Positions 33,446-42,514 of a stretch of DNA of 64,000 nucleotides are shown here, in pieces. The stretch covers positions 1-64,000 of the forward strand of contig NZ_LVJI01000018.1 in assembly GCF_001637225.1 (NCBI RefSeq), given 5' to 3'. The stretch's first letter is position 1. Each line of letters starts with the position of its first letter. Under the pieces are notes generated by a model that made no database searches, had not been told where the DNA came from, and saw nothing but the letters and a program-made list of their open reading frames with translations. The DNA comes from Paenibacillus antarcticus (GTDB lineage Bacteria > Bacillota > Bacilli > Paenibacillales > Paenibacillaceae). The position numbers and the translations under genes are program-made.

Positions 33446-34195
33446 TTATAATCGCGCTAATCGTAAGTCTTTCGTGAACCACAGGCGGTAACTTACAAGA
33501 CTTAATATAATGCTTGTCATCGCTGCTGATGCCGTAAATGCAAATACAATTAAGATCTGGTAACGAACAGCCTCTATCGGATCAGCTCCCGCTACGATCA
33601 TACCCGTCATCATTCCAGGTAATTGGACAAGGCCCACTGTCTTCATCCCATCAATCGTGGGTATCATGCTAGATTTAACGGATCTCTTGAGTGGATCTTG
33701 AATCGCTTGTCTCGCACTTGCTCCTAGACACAATAAAGTCTCTATTTCACCTTGGTATGACTCTACTTCCCGCTTCATATGATTCAGGAATAACCCTGAT
33801 ACCACCATCGCATTACCAATCGTCATGCCACTGATCGGGATGATGTATTGAGGTGTTGCCTCGATAATATGTAATCCCAAAAGTAAGCCCATCATCAATA
33901 TTTCCGTACAACCAATCGAAAGTGCGATACGCCAACGTATCCCAGACAATCCTTTGCCACGTTTACCAGCACTCCAGGCTGCGACTGTAATCATCACTGA
34001 AATAATGACTAGAATAAACACAGGATGATTCGATTTGAATACAAACATTAATACATATCCAACAAGTAGTAGTTGAATAGCCGAACGTATCGTCCCAATC
34101 GCAATGTCCTTTTCTAAATCAAGCTTTTGCCACATGGAGACTAACATCGTGATCATTACAAATATGAGAGTGAAGCTGAGAGCTACATAAGACAT
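33446..34195 (-). CDS. fetB: ABC transporter permease, FetB (YbbM) type
   Basis: A 249-residue permease with six or seven helices. The family core is visible as VYVLMFV-like helix 2 (LLLVGYVLMFVFKSN), ISGMTIGNAMVVSGLFLNHM, then the ATPase-coupling segment ALCLGAS-like LCLGASARQAIQDPLKRSVK and GLVQLPGMMTGMIVAGADP. In Escherichia coli FetAB exports iron and protects against peroxide. ATG 34195 has GGGGGA 7 bases upstream and overlaps the fetA end by 13 bases; an earlier frame start lies inside fetA. It is the last gene of the nfeD-SPFH-fetA-fetB row. Confidence 0.88.
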   Translation of the reverse strand: MSYVALSFTLIFVMITMLVSMWQKLDLEKDIAIGTIRSAIQLLLVGYVLMFVFKSNHPVFILVIISVMITVAAWSAGKRGKGLSGIRWRIALSIGCTEILMMGLLLGLHIIEATPQYIIPISGMTIGNAMVVSGLFLNHMKREVESYQGEIETLLCLGASARQAIQDPLKRSVKSSMIPTIDGMKTVGLVQLPGMMTGMIVAGADPIEAVRYQILIVFAFTASAAMTSIILSLVSYRLWFTKDLRLARL

Positions 34196-34926
34196 GAAGT
34201 TTCCCCCTGTGGTACACGTTGTAAGTAGTTCCTGGCACTTTCTGTACATGGATTCTCGAAAAAATCACAGCTATCGCTATCTTCTAAGAGAGACCCTTCC
34301 TCAATAAACCATATTCTGTGACTCATTCTTTGTGCTTGTTCAATGTCATGTGTTATGCAAATACAAGTTGTGCCTTCTTGTTCTTGCCATTCCTGTAGCA
34401 ACTTTTCTACGGTATGTTTGCTTTGCATATCTAAAGAGGCTGTAACCTCATCTAACAATAAAATTTCTGGGCTTAGAAGTAGTGAGCGAACGAGTGCCAC
34501 CCTTTGCTTCTCTCCCCCAGATAAGTCGATCGATTTCTTACCCCAATCAAGATAATCTAAATCTAAAGAGATCATAAGCTTCTTCGCAAGGGGCATATCA
34601 AAGGGTGTCTTATGAAGTTGACTTACCATTCTCAGATTATCTTCTACGCTTCCAGGAAGCATATATGATTGTTGAGATACATAACATATCTTCTTTCGCC
34701 ATTCTTTAGGATCCACCGTTAGATACGAATGCCCATGTAAAAGGATTTCACCTTCATCCTGAGCCTCCAAGCGGCACAGAATTCGAAGAAGCGTACTCTT
34801 TCCTTGCCCTGACTTTCCAAGAAGTGAGATGATTTCGGGTCTCTTAATTTGGGCTGTAAATCTCTGTAATATCGTTTTGTCTCCATAACATTTACTCAAT
34901 TGATTCATTTCCATTATATTTGTCAA
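34183..34926 (-). CDS. fetA: ABC transporter ATP-binding protein, FetA (YbbL) type
   Basis: A 247-residue ABC ATPase with Walker A GKSGQGKST (residues 37-45), Q-loop YVSQQSYMLPGSV, signature LSGGEKQR, Walker B ILLLDEVTASLD and switch His in ITHDIEQ. The short length and the FetB-type permease partner identify the pair. It starts with TTG, with GGAGGG 9 bases upstream; an ATG four codons later is the alternative. The two genes overlap and encode one transporter, expected to move Fe(II) out of the cytoplasm. Confidence 0.88.
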   Translation of the reverse strand: MTNIMEMNQLSKCYGDKTILQRFTAQIKRPEIISLLGKSGQGKSTLLRILCRLEAQDEGEILLHGHSYLTVDPKEWRKKICYVSQQSYMLPGSVEDNLRMVSQLHKTPFDMPLAKKLMISLDLDYLDWGKKSIDLSGGEKQRVALVRSLLLSPEILLLDEVTASLDMQSKHTVEKLLQEWQEQEGTTCICITHDIEQAQRMSHRIWFIEEGSLLEDSDSCDFFENPCTESARNYLQRVPQGETSCLM

Positions 34927-35026
34927 TAATCCTTACCCTCCAATGGTGTATAGAAATGCTTTTACAGTGTAGCGTAATCTCTTATTATATTATCATGTAC
35001 AACACCTACATCACGCTATTGATCCA

Positions 35027-35069
35027 TATAAAAAGAGAGCCTAAACTATAACTTCAGTTTTGGCTCTCT
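35027..35069 (-). terminator. Terminator of the nfeD-SPFH operon
   Basis: Minus-strand AGAGAGCCAAAACT pairs with AGTTTAGGCTCTCT over a loop, followed by TTTTTAT. It separates the SPFH gene from fetA. Confidence 0.85.
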
Positions 35070-35083
35070 ACATGTTAACTATT

Positions 35084-36004
35084 TTATTTCTTAGCCTTAA
35101 AGATCTCTCCAATAGCACCTAAGCTACCGAGAATCTCCACAGCATTCGTAGGAATAAACACTTTATTAGCAGGTCCTTTAGAAATTTCAGTCAAAGCTTC
35201 GAATGAGCGGTAGGCAAGGACATTCTCATCCAGCCCTGCTTCACGTAGCAACTCAATCCGGTTCTTCTCCGCCTGAGCAACAGATAGGATTGCTTTCGCT
35301 TGACCGATCGCTTCTAGCTCTTGAGCTTGACCTAACCCTTCTGCTTCACGAATACGGGCTTCTTTATCCCCTTCGGCTTTCAGTATTTTACTTTGTTTAT
35401 CACCTTCAGCACGTAGAATCATGTCTTGCTTAGCCGCTTCTGCTTCGAGAACAATAGCACGTTTGCTGCGTTCAGCCTTCATCTGCTTATCCATTGCTTC
35501 TTGAATATCTCTTGGTGGCTGAATATCGATAACTTCAACCCGTTCAATCCGTACTCCCCACTTCTCTGTCGCTTCATCTAGGGCAACACGAATCTCCATC
35601 GATATCTTCTCACGCCCAGATAATGTTTCATCCAACTCCATCTTCCCGATGATCTGCCGCATGGTTGCTGTGGAAATATTCCGAACTCCGTAGACATAGT
35701 CAGAAATACCATATGTCGCCTGATCTGGTCCTACAACTTGATAGAATATTATTGTATCTATCTCAACTTGTACGTTATCTTTCGTAATCACGGTTTGCGG
35801 AGGCACATTCGCCTGTTGAATACGTAAATCGTGATATACCCTTACATGATCGACAATTGGAATAAGAATATTTAATCCTGGTGTTAATAAACGGTGGAAT
35901 TTACCGAGTCGTTCTACAACCCCAACGCGTTGCTGAGGTACTATTTTGATAGTAAGTGCGATAAATACAACAACAATAACAAGAATTATAATTGTAATAA
36001 CCAT
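35084..36004 (-). CDS. SPFH/band-7 membrane protein (stomatin/QmcA type)
   Basis: A 306-residue protein with an N-terminal membrane anchor (TIIILVIVVVFIALTIKIV), the SPFH domain (VPQQRVGVVERLGKFHRLL, TKDNVQVEIDTIIFYQV, AIEKWGV-like EKWGVRIERVEVIDIQPP) and a long coiled coil of Ala/Glu repeats (EAEAAKQDMILRAEGDKQ) ending in a hydrophobic tail. Such proteins form oligomeric membrane microdomains. ATG 36004 has AAGGGG 8 bases upstream and overlaps the nfeD stop in TAATG, so the two are coupled. An earlier in-frame ATG lies within the ribosome site. Confidence 0.92.
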   Translation of the reverse strand: MVITIIILVIVVVFIALTIKIVPQQRVGVVERLGKFHRLLTPGLNILIPIVDHVRVYHDLRIQQANVPPQTVITKDNVQVEIDTIIFYQVVGPDQATYGISDYVYGVRNISTATMRQIIGKMELDETLSGREKISMEIRVALDEATEKWGVRIERVEVIDIQPPRDIQEAMDKQMKAERSKRAIVLEAEAAKQDMILRAEGDKQSKILKAEGDKEARIREAEGLGQAQELEAIGQAKAILSVAQAEKNRIELLREAGLDENVLAYRSFEALTEISKGPANKVFIPTNAVEILGSLGAIGEIFKAKK

Positions 36005-36438
36005 TAAGAAACCCCTTCCCATTTTTGAACTTCCAAGACGGTGGTACCCCTTTGTAAAACAATAATGATATCATCCTTTTGCAGAGCCTGGTACGAGTTA
36101 GCACTCCAAGTCTCGTTCCCCACTTTTACAATGCCATTCCTACCTACATCGATTGGTTCAATAACAATTCCTTGCTTACCAACTAAATCATCAATAACGT
36201 CCGTGTACCCTTTCGATTTCCGCATATATCTTGTGAGGGGTTTCGTGAAGAAGGTCAACCCCAACGCCACAATACAACCAACTAATGCCTGTACAAAGAA
36301 TAAGTCTGGTACTACCAACGCAACAAGTCCCGCCGTAATGGCCCCAATTCCAATCCACAACAAATAAAAAGTTAATGTCAACATCTCGATGATAAACAGA
36401 ATGACTCCGATGACGAGCCAAATTGCCCAAAGTTCCAT
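36004..36438 (-). CDS. NfeD-family membrane protein (short form)
   Basis: A 144-residue protein with two or three N-terminal helices (WLVIGVILFIIEMLTLTFYL, VPDLFFVQALVGCIVALGL) and a C-terminal OB-fold domain (LVGKQGIVIEPIDVGRNGIV, VGNETWSANSYQAL). The long NfeD proteins have a ClpP-like protease domain at the front; this short form lacks it. NfeD proteins are almost always encoded beside SPFH proteins and shape their membrane assemblies. AGGTGGTGAG lies just before the ATG at 36438. Confidence 0.9.
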   Translation of the reverse strand: MELWAIWLVIGVILFIIEMLTLTFYLLWIGIGAITAGLVALVVPDLFFVQALVGCIVALGLTFFTKPLTRYMRKSKGYTDVIDDLVGKQGIVIEPIDVGRNGIVKVGNETWSANSYQALQKDDIIIVLQRGTTVLEVQKWEGVS

Positions 36439-36811
36439 TGTTCTCACCACCTTTTGCTGGATTATATGGAACCAAGCAAAAAATTATTACCCACAATCGT
36501 TAGATAACACACTTAAAATAGTTGTTATCCGTATTATGTATTCATTTCATTACGTTATTTCTCTCTGGTTGGTTCCTAATATCATTATAACTCAATATAC
36601 CAACATTTAGGTTTATTTATTGTTCAAGACTCACCATTCATGTCATAGTTGTCACACATTTGCGAACTTCACTTGGAATCGTCCGGCATCCGACCTAAAT
36701 CACAGTAGCAACATGTAATGAGTCATGCTCATCTTCTTCCCCCTCCAATAAATGATAATGACTTTAATAATCATTGTATGGAATAAGTATGAAGAGTCTA
36801 TCAAGAAGTTA
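36439..36811. other. Intergenic stretch with an orphan Fur-box-like site and aborted start
   Basis: AATGATAATGACTTTAATAATCATT (split here as AATGAT...ATCATT, 36751-36775) resembles a Fur box. On the minus strand it is followed by GGAGGGGGAAGAAG and an ATG (36732), but the frame stops after 10 codons (36700). This looks like the preserved front end of a deleted iron-uptake gene. Otherwise no gene is seen. Confidence 0.45.
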
Positions 36812-37058
36812 TCACTCTATTATTTCATTAGGAAAAGAAATATTAAATATCGTACCTTGACCTACAATACTAGTTACTTCAATCAACCCACCTTGTAATT
36901 CTACTAATTTTTCTACAATCGATAGTCCCAGATCCTGAGTCTTCGATCGTCATCATGATACGTTTATGTTGCTGATGAAGTCTCACTGTGATCACACCAT
37001 TATCCGTGTAACGAATGCCATTATCCAACAAGTTTAGGTCGATTCTCCCATCTTCCAT
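36812..37058 (-). pseudogene. Histidine kinase C-terminal relic with internal deletion
   Basis: The minus strand encodes the ATPase part of a sensor kinase in two frames. One reads NLLDNGIRYTDNGVITVRL and IMMTIEDSG (N and G1 boxes); the second reads LGLSIVEKLVELQGGLIEV and ends GTIFNISFPNEIIE. The 25-30 residues that normally lie between the G1 and G2 boxes are gone, the frame shifts at that point, and nothing remains of the HisKA and sensor parts. No function is possible. Confidence 0.75.
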
Positions 37059-37219
37059 TTTTGGGAAGATCGAATAGATCTTAGATGATCATGTTCCTTC
37101 TCTTAGCTTCCTGCGGAATTATATTCAAATAAGAATTCGGATCTCGAATCTCGATATCTTTGAAGCTCTCCCAAATATCAGTCTTGCGGCTAACGATAGG
37201 GAATAGAACCTATGACCTC
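37059..37219 (-). other. Short stretch with an unrecognised frame
   Basis: A minus-strand frame of about 40 codons reads DIWESFKDIEIRDPNSYLNI and ends NMII. It has no clear start and I do not recognise it; it may belong to the neighbouring kinase relic or to another lost gene. Confidence 0.25.
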
Positions 37220-38416
37220 TTACTTCGCTGATGAACCGTAATCAGTAATTGTAATGTTAACATCGTATGTAATATCACACTTACTAAACGTCTCGTCCCA
37301 ATCTTGTTTAACTGTTCTCCAAACCTTAGGGTGTTGTATGCGAAGCTGGTTACGGAATCCCCCTACATCCACCTTGAACTTCTCTTGCATCTTACGAGTT
37401 GTTTTATGTAACATATCTTTTAATTCTTCCTCGAAATACTCCTCTGCTTCTTTCAAAAATTTCTCATCGGTAGGAACTTGTGACTTATCCCAATTCTCAA
37501 TTAACCGGCCATCCGCTTCTATACTCACATGAAAAGAAATATCATTTCCATTTACCTTAGATTTGATCTTGGTACTTGCAGATTTGATTTCATAAGCAAG
37601 AACTTCACCAGACTTATCATACGTTTTGATAACCCCACCTTCTATATCTCCCTTAATCCAATTTAGTCCTTCGACCTCGTGTTCATTTAGAGTCCCGATC
37701 CATTTATTCGTTTCCCCTTTAAGTACCCCTGCTCCAGCGAATTCCACTTCCCCTTTTGCAGTAACCAAATTTTGCAAAACAAAACTTGACCCTGAGTTCA
37801 TGATTCCATCTAATTCCGTAAGAATCATAGGTGCCAATATTTTATTGTTTCTAAATTGATTCTCTACCATACTTCTGAGATGGAACGAGGGAATGTCTCC
37901 GGGTTGACTTGAAATTAGAGCTTCACTAGCTTTCCCGGTACTTATTAATACAAGACAACTAGGTCTGATATCGTTATCTCGTAAAATAAAATTTACTAGC
38001 TTGTCTAAATCCATTTTGCGTGAAAGTTCTGAAGAGATGACAAGAACTTTTAAATGATGTCCAATAATGGGACGATATCTCCTAAGAGAATATTGACGGT
38101 ATAATTGAAAGATAGAATCTCCTGTTACTTCTGTATTCAAAAACATCTCGGAGGATTTTGAATTACCCATTTGTTGTTCTTTGTTCCCTTTCAGAACAGG
38201 TACCGTTTGGAGCGTTGCTGTAATGATGTTTTTTTTAGGATAAGTAGCGCCTTGTTCAGCCAATTCTTGTTCTAATTCAGACTCCTTGCCAACATCAAGT
38301 GCTAGCCCGACGTTAACACTCAAATCTTCAATCTCCTTATTCCCCCAGCATCCTGTAAGACATAGAAGTAATAGGATAGAAAGTGCACTTAGGAAATAGC
38401 CTTTCATGCTATTCAT
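37220..38416 (-). CDS. Ger(x)C-family spore germination lipoprotein (GerAC type)
   Basis: A 398-residue lipoprotein of the germinant receptor C family. The signal peptide SALSILLLLCLTGC ends in a lipobox with Cys23, so the protein is anchored on the outer face of the spore inner membrane. Typical domain-1 segments are GCWGNKEIEDLSVNVGLALD and RRYRPIIGHHLKVLVIS; domains 2 and 3 follow, ending near KCDITYDVNITITDYG. Its start overlaps the gerB-type gene by 8 bases. As part of the A-B-C receptor it is needed for nutrient-triggered germination. Expression in the forespore (sigma-G) is known for the family, not shown here. Confidence 0.93.
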   Translation of the reverse strand: MNSMKGYFLSALSILLLLCLTGCWGNKEIEDLSVNVGLALDVGKESELEQELAEQGATYPKKNIITATLQTVPVLKGNKEQQMGNSKSSEMFLNTEVTGDSIFQLYRQYSLRRYRPIIGHHLKVLVISSELSRKMDLDKLVNFILRDNDIRPSCLVLISTGKASEALISSQPGDIPSFHLRSMVENQFRNNKILAPMILTELDGIMNSGSSFVLQNLVTAKGEVEFAGAGVLKGETNKWIGTLNEHEVEGLNWIKGDIEGGVIKTYDKSGEVLAYEIKSASTKIKSKVNGNDISFHVSIEADGRLIENWDKSQVPTDEKFLKEAEEYFEEELKDMLHKTTRKMQEKFKVDVGGFRNQLRIQHPKVWRTVKQDWDETFSKCDITYDVNITITDYGSSAK

Positions 38417-39515
38417 CTTCCTTCACAGCTCCTATTCGGAAGATTGTTGTGATTAATAAAAGGAGTACAGGAAATAACCCAAATAAATAGATCGTCACGG
38501 TGCCAATGAAATCACCAAAATCAAATAGTTCATTCATATTTTTGGGTAGCAGAGCAACAATGAATATGAATGGAAGCAAGCCGTACATGATAGGTCGAAT
38601 ATTTTTTTTCGATAATTGAGCCAGACCCAACGATGCTGCGTAAAAACAAATCGTATATGTAGAGAATATTTGCATGATCCAGATAACAAGCAGAAAGAAC
38701 TCAAATCTTTCAAAGAGGAGACCCGTAATTTCAAAACTTCTTATGAGATCAAGCGTTGGCCAAGTACTTCTTACGACTCCATCAACAGTCATTGCACCCA
38801 CAACCATAATAAATGTGATTAAGTACAGAACAAGAGGTATTGAAGTACCTATTATTAATGCCTTTACGCCTTTTTTTGGATATTGCATAAACGCCGGAAG
38901 AATGATCATAATCTCAAAGCCTATAAAAACAAGTAATGTTGATTTCAACCCCCTAATGACAGGAAAGATTCCCTCTCCTAACACAGGACGTAAATTATCA
39001 ATATCAAATAATCTACTACTCAATAGCAAGCAAATTAATAAAACAACGATCGTAATCGGCAGTATAATCTCAAATAATCGCGCAATTGAATTGATCCCAC
39101 CCGTAATTAGATACAATCCAATCCACATAAAGGACATAACAATTGCCCACATAGGTGTGCCTTCAAGTAAATAAAGCATCGTTACTTCAGCCATAACTCT
39201 GATCTCAAAGGCAGATAAACATACGAAATACATGACCATCAGTAAACACATACAACTACCGATCCAACTCCCTACAATTTCTTTTAGGAATTGAAACATG
39301 GTTTTACCAGGGAATTTCTGACATAGTTTCACAATACATATTCCTGCGAGCATAATGATCAAACCGCCTAAAATGAGTGATATCCAACCATCAACCGTTT
39401 TAACTCTCTCAGTTAAAGTTCTTGGAAGTGTAAGAACTCCAGATCCAAGCATAAAGCAACTGATGATTACGACCGTTTGTGTGGTTGTTATCTTATCATC
39501 CGTCCTGGTAAACAA
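38409..39515 (-). CDS. Spore germination permease (GerAB/GerKB type)
   Basis: A 368-residue membrane protein with ten helices, related to the APC amino-acid transporters and forming the germinant-binding subunit of the receptor. The N-terminal MLGSGVLTLPRTLTERVKTV and ALIIGTSIPLVLYLITFIMV are typical. The start is TTG with GGAGG 8 bases upstream. It sits between the A and C genes, 27 bases from the first and overlapping the second. Which nutrient it detects cannot be read from the sequence. Confidence 0.93.
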   Translation of the reverse strand: MFTRTDDKITTTQTVVIISCFMLGSGVLTLPRTLTERVKTVDGWISLILGGLIIMLAGICIVKLCQKFPGKTMFQFLKEIVGSWIGSCMCLLMVMYFVCLSAFEIRVMAEVTMLYLLEGTPMWAIVMSFMWIGLYLITGGINSIARLFEIILPITIVVLLICLLLSSRLFDIDNLRPVLGEGIFPVIRGLKSTLLVFIGFEIMIILPAFMQYPKKGVKALIIGTSIPLVLYLITFIMVVGAMTVDGVVRSTWPTLDLIRSFEITGLLFERFEFFLLVIWIMQIFSTYTICFYAASLGLAQLSKKNIRPIMYGLLPFIFIVALLPKNMNELFDFGDFIGTVTIYLFGLFPVLLLLITTIFRIGAVKEDE

Positions 39516-39542
39516 AGCATTCTCCTCCTTTTCTGCTCCTAT

Positions 39543-41219
39543 TTATTTTTTGCGGTCAGAATCCTTAGTCTTCATTATGAGCGGACGGCGTTTCATCACC
39601 TTAAAGGGCAAACGAAAGATAAAGTCTTTCCAATCATCTAATCTATATGGAGCCATAGGACTAACATATGGCACTCCAAAACTTTTCAGCTTCACTAAAT
39701 GGCTGCATAATAATAGAAAAAACAAAACGGTTCCATAAGCACCTAAAATAGCGGCACAGAACATGGCCAGAAAACGTAATAATCGTAGCGTTATGCCTGC
39801 ACTATACGTCGGAATCGCAAATGAAGAAATAGCAGTTACGGCAACAACGATTACTAAAAAAGGACTGACTAGACCTGCATTTACAGCTGCATCACCAATA
39901 ATTAGACCACCAACGATACCCATAGCAGGACCAATAGGTTTGGGCAGTCGTACGCCTGCTTCTCTTAATATTTCAATGGACGTTTCCATAATTAATGCCT
40001 CAATAAGTGATGGAAAGGGTACTCCCTGTCTCGCATCAATAATAGACATAACCAATTTCGTAGGAATAAGCCCCGGGTGATAAGAAATAAATGCTATATA
40101 CAATGCAGGGGCAAGTAAAGCAAAAAATGTAGCTAGAAATCGTAACATCCGAAGGAGCGTACCCGGTATCCATCTTTCATAATAGTCCTCGGGAGACTGT
40201 AACAACATGCTAAAGGTTACGGGCACGATCAGTGCAAACGGACTCCCATCCAATAGAATTGCAACTCTCCCTTCCAACAATGAGTTAATTACTCGATCAG
40301 GTCGCTCAGTGTTTTGAGCTTGTTGAAACGGACTTAAACTATCATCTTCAATCAATTGTTCTACATATCCTGACTCAGGTAAATAATCCATATTGATGGA
40401 TTCAATCCGGCGTTTAACTTCCTCCAGCAATTCAGAATTAACGATATCGTTCATATAAGCAACGACAAGATCTTTTTTGGCCCTTGTCCCTACTTGGAAT
40501 TTAATCAGTTCCAAACTTTCATTCTTACCATGACGCCTTAGTATTGCGGTATTATCGCACAGTATTTCAGTGAATCCTATACGTGGACCTCTTAATAGCC
40601 CTTCTGATAAAGGCTCCTCTATACTTCGTGTTTTTCCCGTTGCTGAACCTAGAAGTAATACTTCTACGATTCCATCAATCAGCATTGCTGTAGATCCCAC
40701 CAATATATCCGAGACTACCTCCTCTAGATTAAGAGCCTCCCTTATTTCACTAATAGGAAGCATTTTATTTGTAAGATATGATTTTGTAATCTTCGAGTCC
40801 TTAGATGACTTCTCCATCTCTTCAACATCATCGAACATCAAAGACTTCATCACTTGAACCTCAATAAGTTCCTTATCATAAAGTCCTTCGACATATATAA
40901 TAGCTACCATTTCACCAGTAGCCATCGTAAACTCTCTAAAATGAACATCACAATTTTTAGCTATCCTTTTCTTAATAGATGCTAAGTCTGTTTCATAATT
41001 ACCTGTAAACGGCATAGTATCTTCTGCCTTAGTCTTAGCATTCTCAAATATATTCTCTTCAGATTCATTCGCTGTTGGAGTACCCTCTGAAGTTCGAGAA
41101 CCCAAAGCAGACTGAAGCCATTTAGAGGTTAAATAAATAATTATAGGAACAATCAATATTACTAAAGCTTGAGTGAAAATTATCCAATTCGGAATATATG
41201 AAATAATCGATTGCCACAT
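39543..41219 (-). CDS. Spore germination protein, GerAA/GerKA type
   Basis: A 558-residue A subunit of a nutrient germinant receptor. One N-terminal helix ([20 protein letters not shown]) is followed by the soluble N-terminal domain from about residue 75 ([36 protein letters not shown]) and the membrane domain with [60 protein letters not shown] and [20 protein letters not shown]. All are hallmark regions of GerA proteins. GGGGA lies 8 bases upstream of the ATG at 41219. It is the first gene of a complete A-B-C operon. Confidence 0.94.
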   Translation of the reverse strand: MWQSIISYIPNWIIFTQALVILIVPIIIYLTSKWLQSALGSRTSEGTPTANESEENIFENAKTKAEDTMPFTGNYETDLASIKKRIAKNCDVHFREFTMATGEMVAIIYVEGLYDKELIEVQVMKSLMFDDVEEMEKSSKDSKITKSYLTNKMLPISEIREALNLEEVVSDILVGSTAMLIDGIVEVLLLGSATGKTRSIEEPLSEGLLRGPRIGFTEILCDNTAILRRHGKNESLELIKFQVGTRAKKDLVVAYMNDIVNSELLEEVKRRIESINMDYLPESGYVEQLIEDDSLSPFQQAQNTERPDRVINSLLEGRVAILLDGSPFALIVPVTFSMLLQSPEDYYERWIPGTLLRMLRFLATFFALLAPALYIAFISYHPGLIPTKLVMSIIDARQGVPFPSLIEALIMETSIEILREAGVRLPKPIGPAMGIVGGLIIGDAAVNAGLVSPFLVIVVAVTAISSFAIPTYSAGITLRLLRFLAMFCAAILGAYGTVLFFLLLCSHLVKLKSFGVPYVSPMAPYRLDDWKDFIFRLPFKVMKRRPLIMKTKDSDRKK

Positions 41220-41324
41220 ATACATCATCCCCACACAGCTACAAGGCTAGAATTGACAAGAGCAAGTCATGTCTTTAGTACCCGTAGTGTTACCATAACT
41301 CTCCAAATCATACGAAAAATAATG

Positions 41325-41378
41325 AAAAAACAACAAAAGCACCTATTCCTCAGCATTGTGCTGAACGGAATAAGTGCT
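41325..41378 (-). terminator. Terminator of the nagZ/lactonase transcript
   Basis: Minus-strand AGCACTTATTCC pairs with GGAATAGGTGCT (one G-U), with an inner CAGC/GCTG stem, followed by TTTTGTTGTTTTTTC. Confidence 0.85.
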
Positions 41379-41400
41379 ATATCAAGTCTATAATTTGGAT

Positions 41401-42483
41401 TTACAAATAATAAGGAAGTACACATACAGGTTTAGATACGGTTTCACTTATTCCTGTATATTGTAACCTTCCTGACTCTTGATCCACGCGGAATGTCACA
41501 AGATTGTTCGTATCTCGATTGGCTACAATGAGATAATCTCCCTTTGGCGTGATCGCGAAATGACGTGGATGGCCACCTTCTACAGATACATGTTCTACAA
41601 GGTTTAGTTTACCAGTCGCCTCATCAAATGCATAAATAACAATGCTATCATGTCCTCGATTAGATCCGTATACAAATTTACCATCTTGAGAAATCGTAAT
41701 CTCTGCACAACCATTCTCCCCTGTAAAATCATCTGGAAGTGTAGGCACCGTCTCCTGCTCCTTCAATTCACCATTCTCAGCATCATACTTAAACGAAGTA
41801 ATGGACGAGTCAAGCTCATTAATAACAAAAGCATATGTGCCGTGTGGATGAAAAGTTAAATGTCTTGGTCCCGCACCAGGATGTAGATGTGTTGTTCCTT
41901 TCTTGATCAACTTCTGATCATCTGAATCGATGCTATAGGCTTGAATGATATCTAATCCAAGATCTTGTACGAACAAGTACTTTCCATCCGGACTGTAAAA
42001 AGAGGAATGTGGATGCGGTCGATCTTGGTTAGGATGTACACTGTGTCCTACATGCTGTTTAACATCCAACAATACTCCCAAGCTACCATCTTGTTCTATG
42101 GAGATCAATCCGATCATCCCTCCATGATAACTAGTCACTGTGAGGAACTTACCTTCTGAATCCCGTTGAATATGGCATGTAGTCGATTGTACGCTATTCT
42201 TTCGATCGATGAATTTCAGCGCACCTGTTGTAGAATCAACCGAGAATGCTACGATCTCACCGATCTTAGCCCCCTCTTCGGATAATGTCTCTGAGATGGC
42301 ATATAACTTATGTTGAACCCTGTCTACATTTAAAAAAGTCGGATTCTTAAGTCCAGCAACCTCGTCTACTCGTGTTAATTGCCCTGTTGCTTCATCCAAA
42401 CTATACACATATACACCGCTATCATCCGATTCAGCGTATGAACCTACAAATACAAATAGTTTCCCATGATTATTATCTATCAT
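41401..42483 (-). CDS. pgl: Lactonase family protein (YkgB/Pgl type)
   Basis: A 360-residue seven-bladed beta-propeller of the 6-phosphogluconolactonase/3-carboxymuconate cyclase family. Recurrent blade motifs are FVGSYAESDDSGVYVYSLD, HPNQDRPHPHSSFYSPDGKY, GAGPRHLTFHPHGTYAFVIN, YGSNRGHDSIVIYAFD and GGHPRHFAITPKGDYLIVAN. YkgB of Bacillus subtilis hydrolyses 6-phosphogluconolactone in the pentose phosphate pathway, the likely role here. It lies 31 bases after the NagZ-like gene and probably shares its transcript. No signal peptide is present, so it is cytoplasmic. Confidence 0.9.
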   Translation of the reverse strand: MIDNNHGKLFVFVGSYAESDDSGVYVYSLDEATGQLTRVDEVAGLKNPTFLNVDRVQHKLYAISETLSEEGAKIGEIVAFSVDSTTGALKFIDRKNSVQSTTCHIQRDSEGKFLTVTSYHGGMIGLISIEQDGSLGVLLDVKQHVGHSVHPNQDRPHPHSSFYSPDGKYLFVQDLGLDIIQAYSIDSDDQKLIKKGTTHLHPGAGPRHLTFHPHGTYAFVINELDSSITSFKYDAENGELKEQETVPTLPDDFTGENGCAEITISQDGKFVYGSNRGHDSIVIYAFDEATGKLNLVEHVSVEGGHPRHFAITPKGDYLIVANRDTNNLVTFRVDQESGRLQYTGISETVSKPVCVLPYYL

Positions 42484-42514
42484 TTATAATGCCTCCCTTA
42501 GTTGTATGTATCGT

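Noticed and set aside
38674..39174. Plus-strand ORF of 166 codons inside the gerB-type gene
   Set aside because: Antisense shadow; the GerAB permease reading has helices and known motifs.
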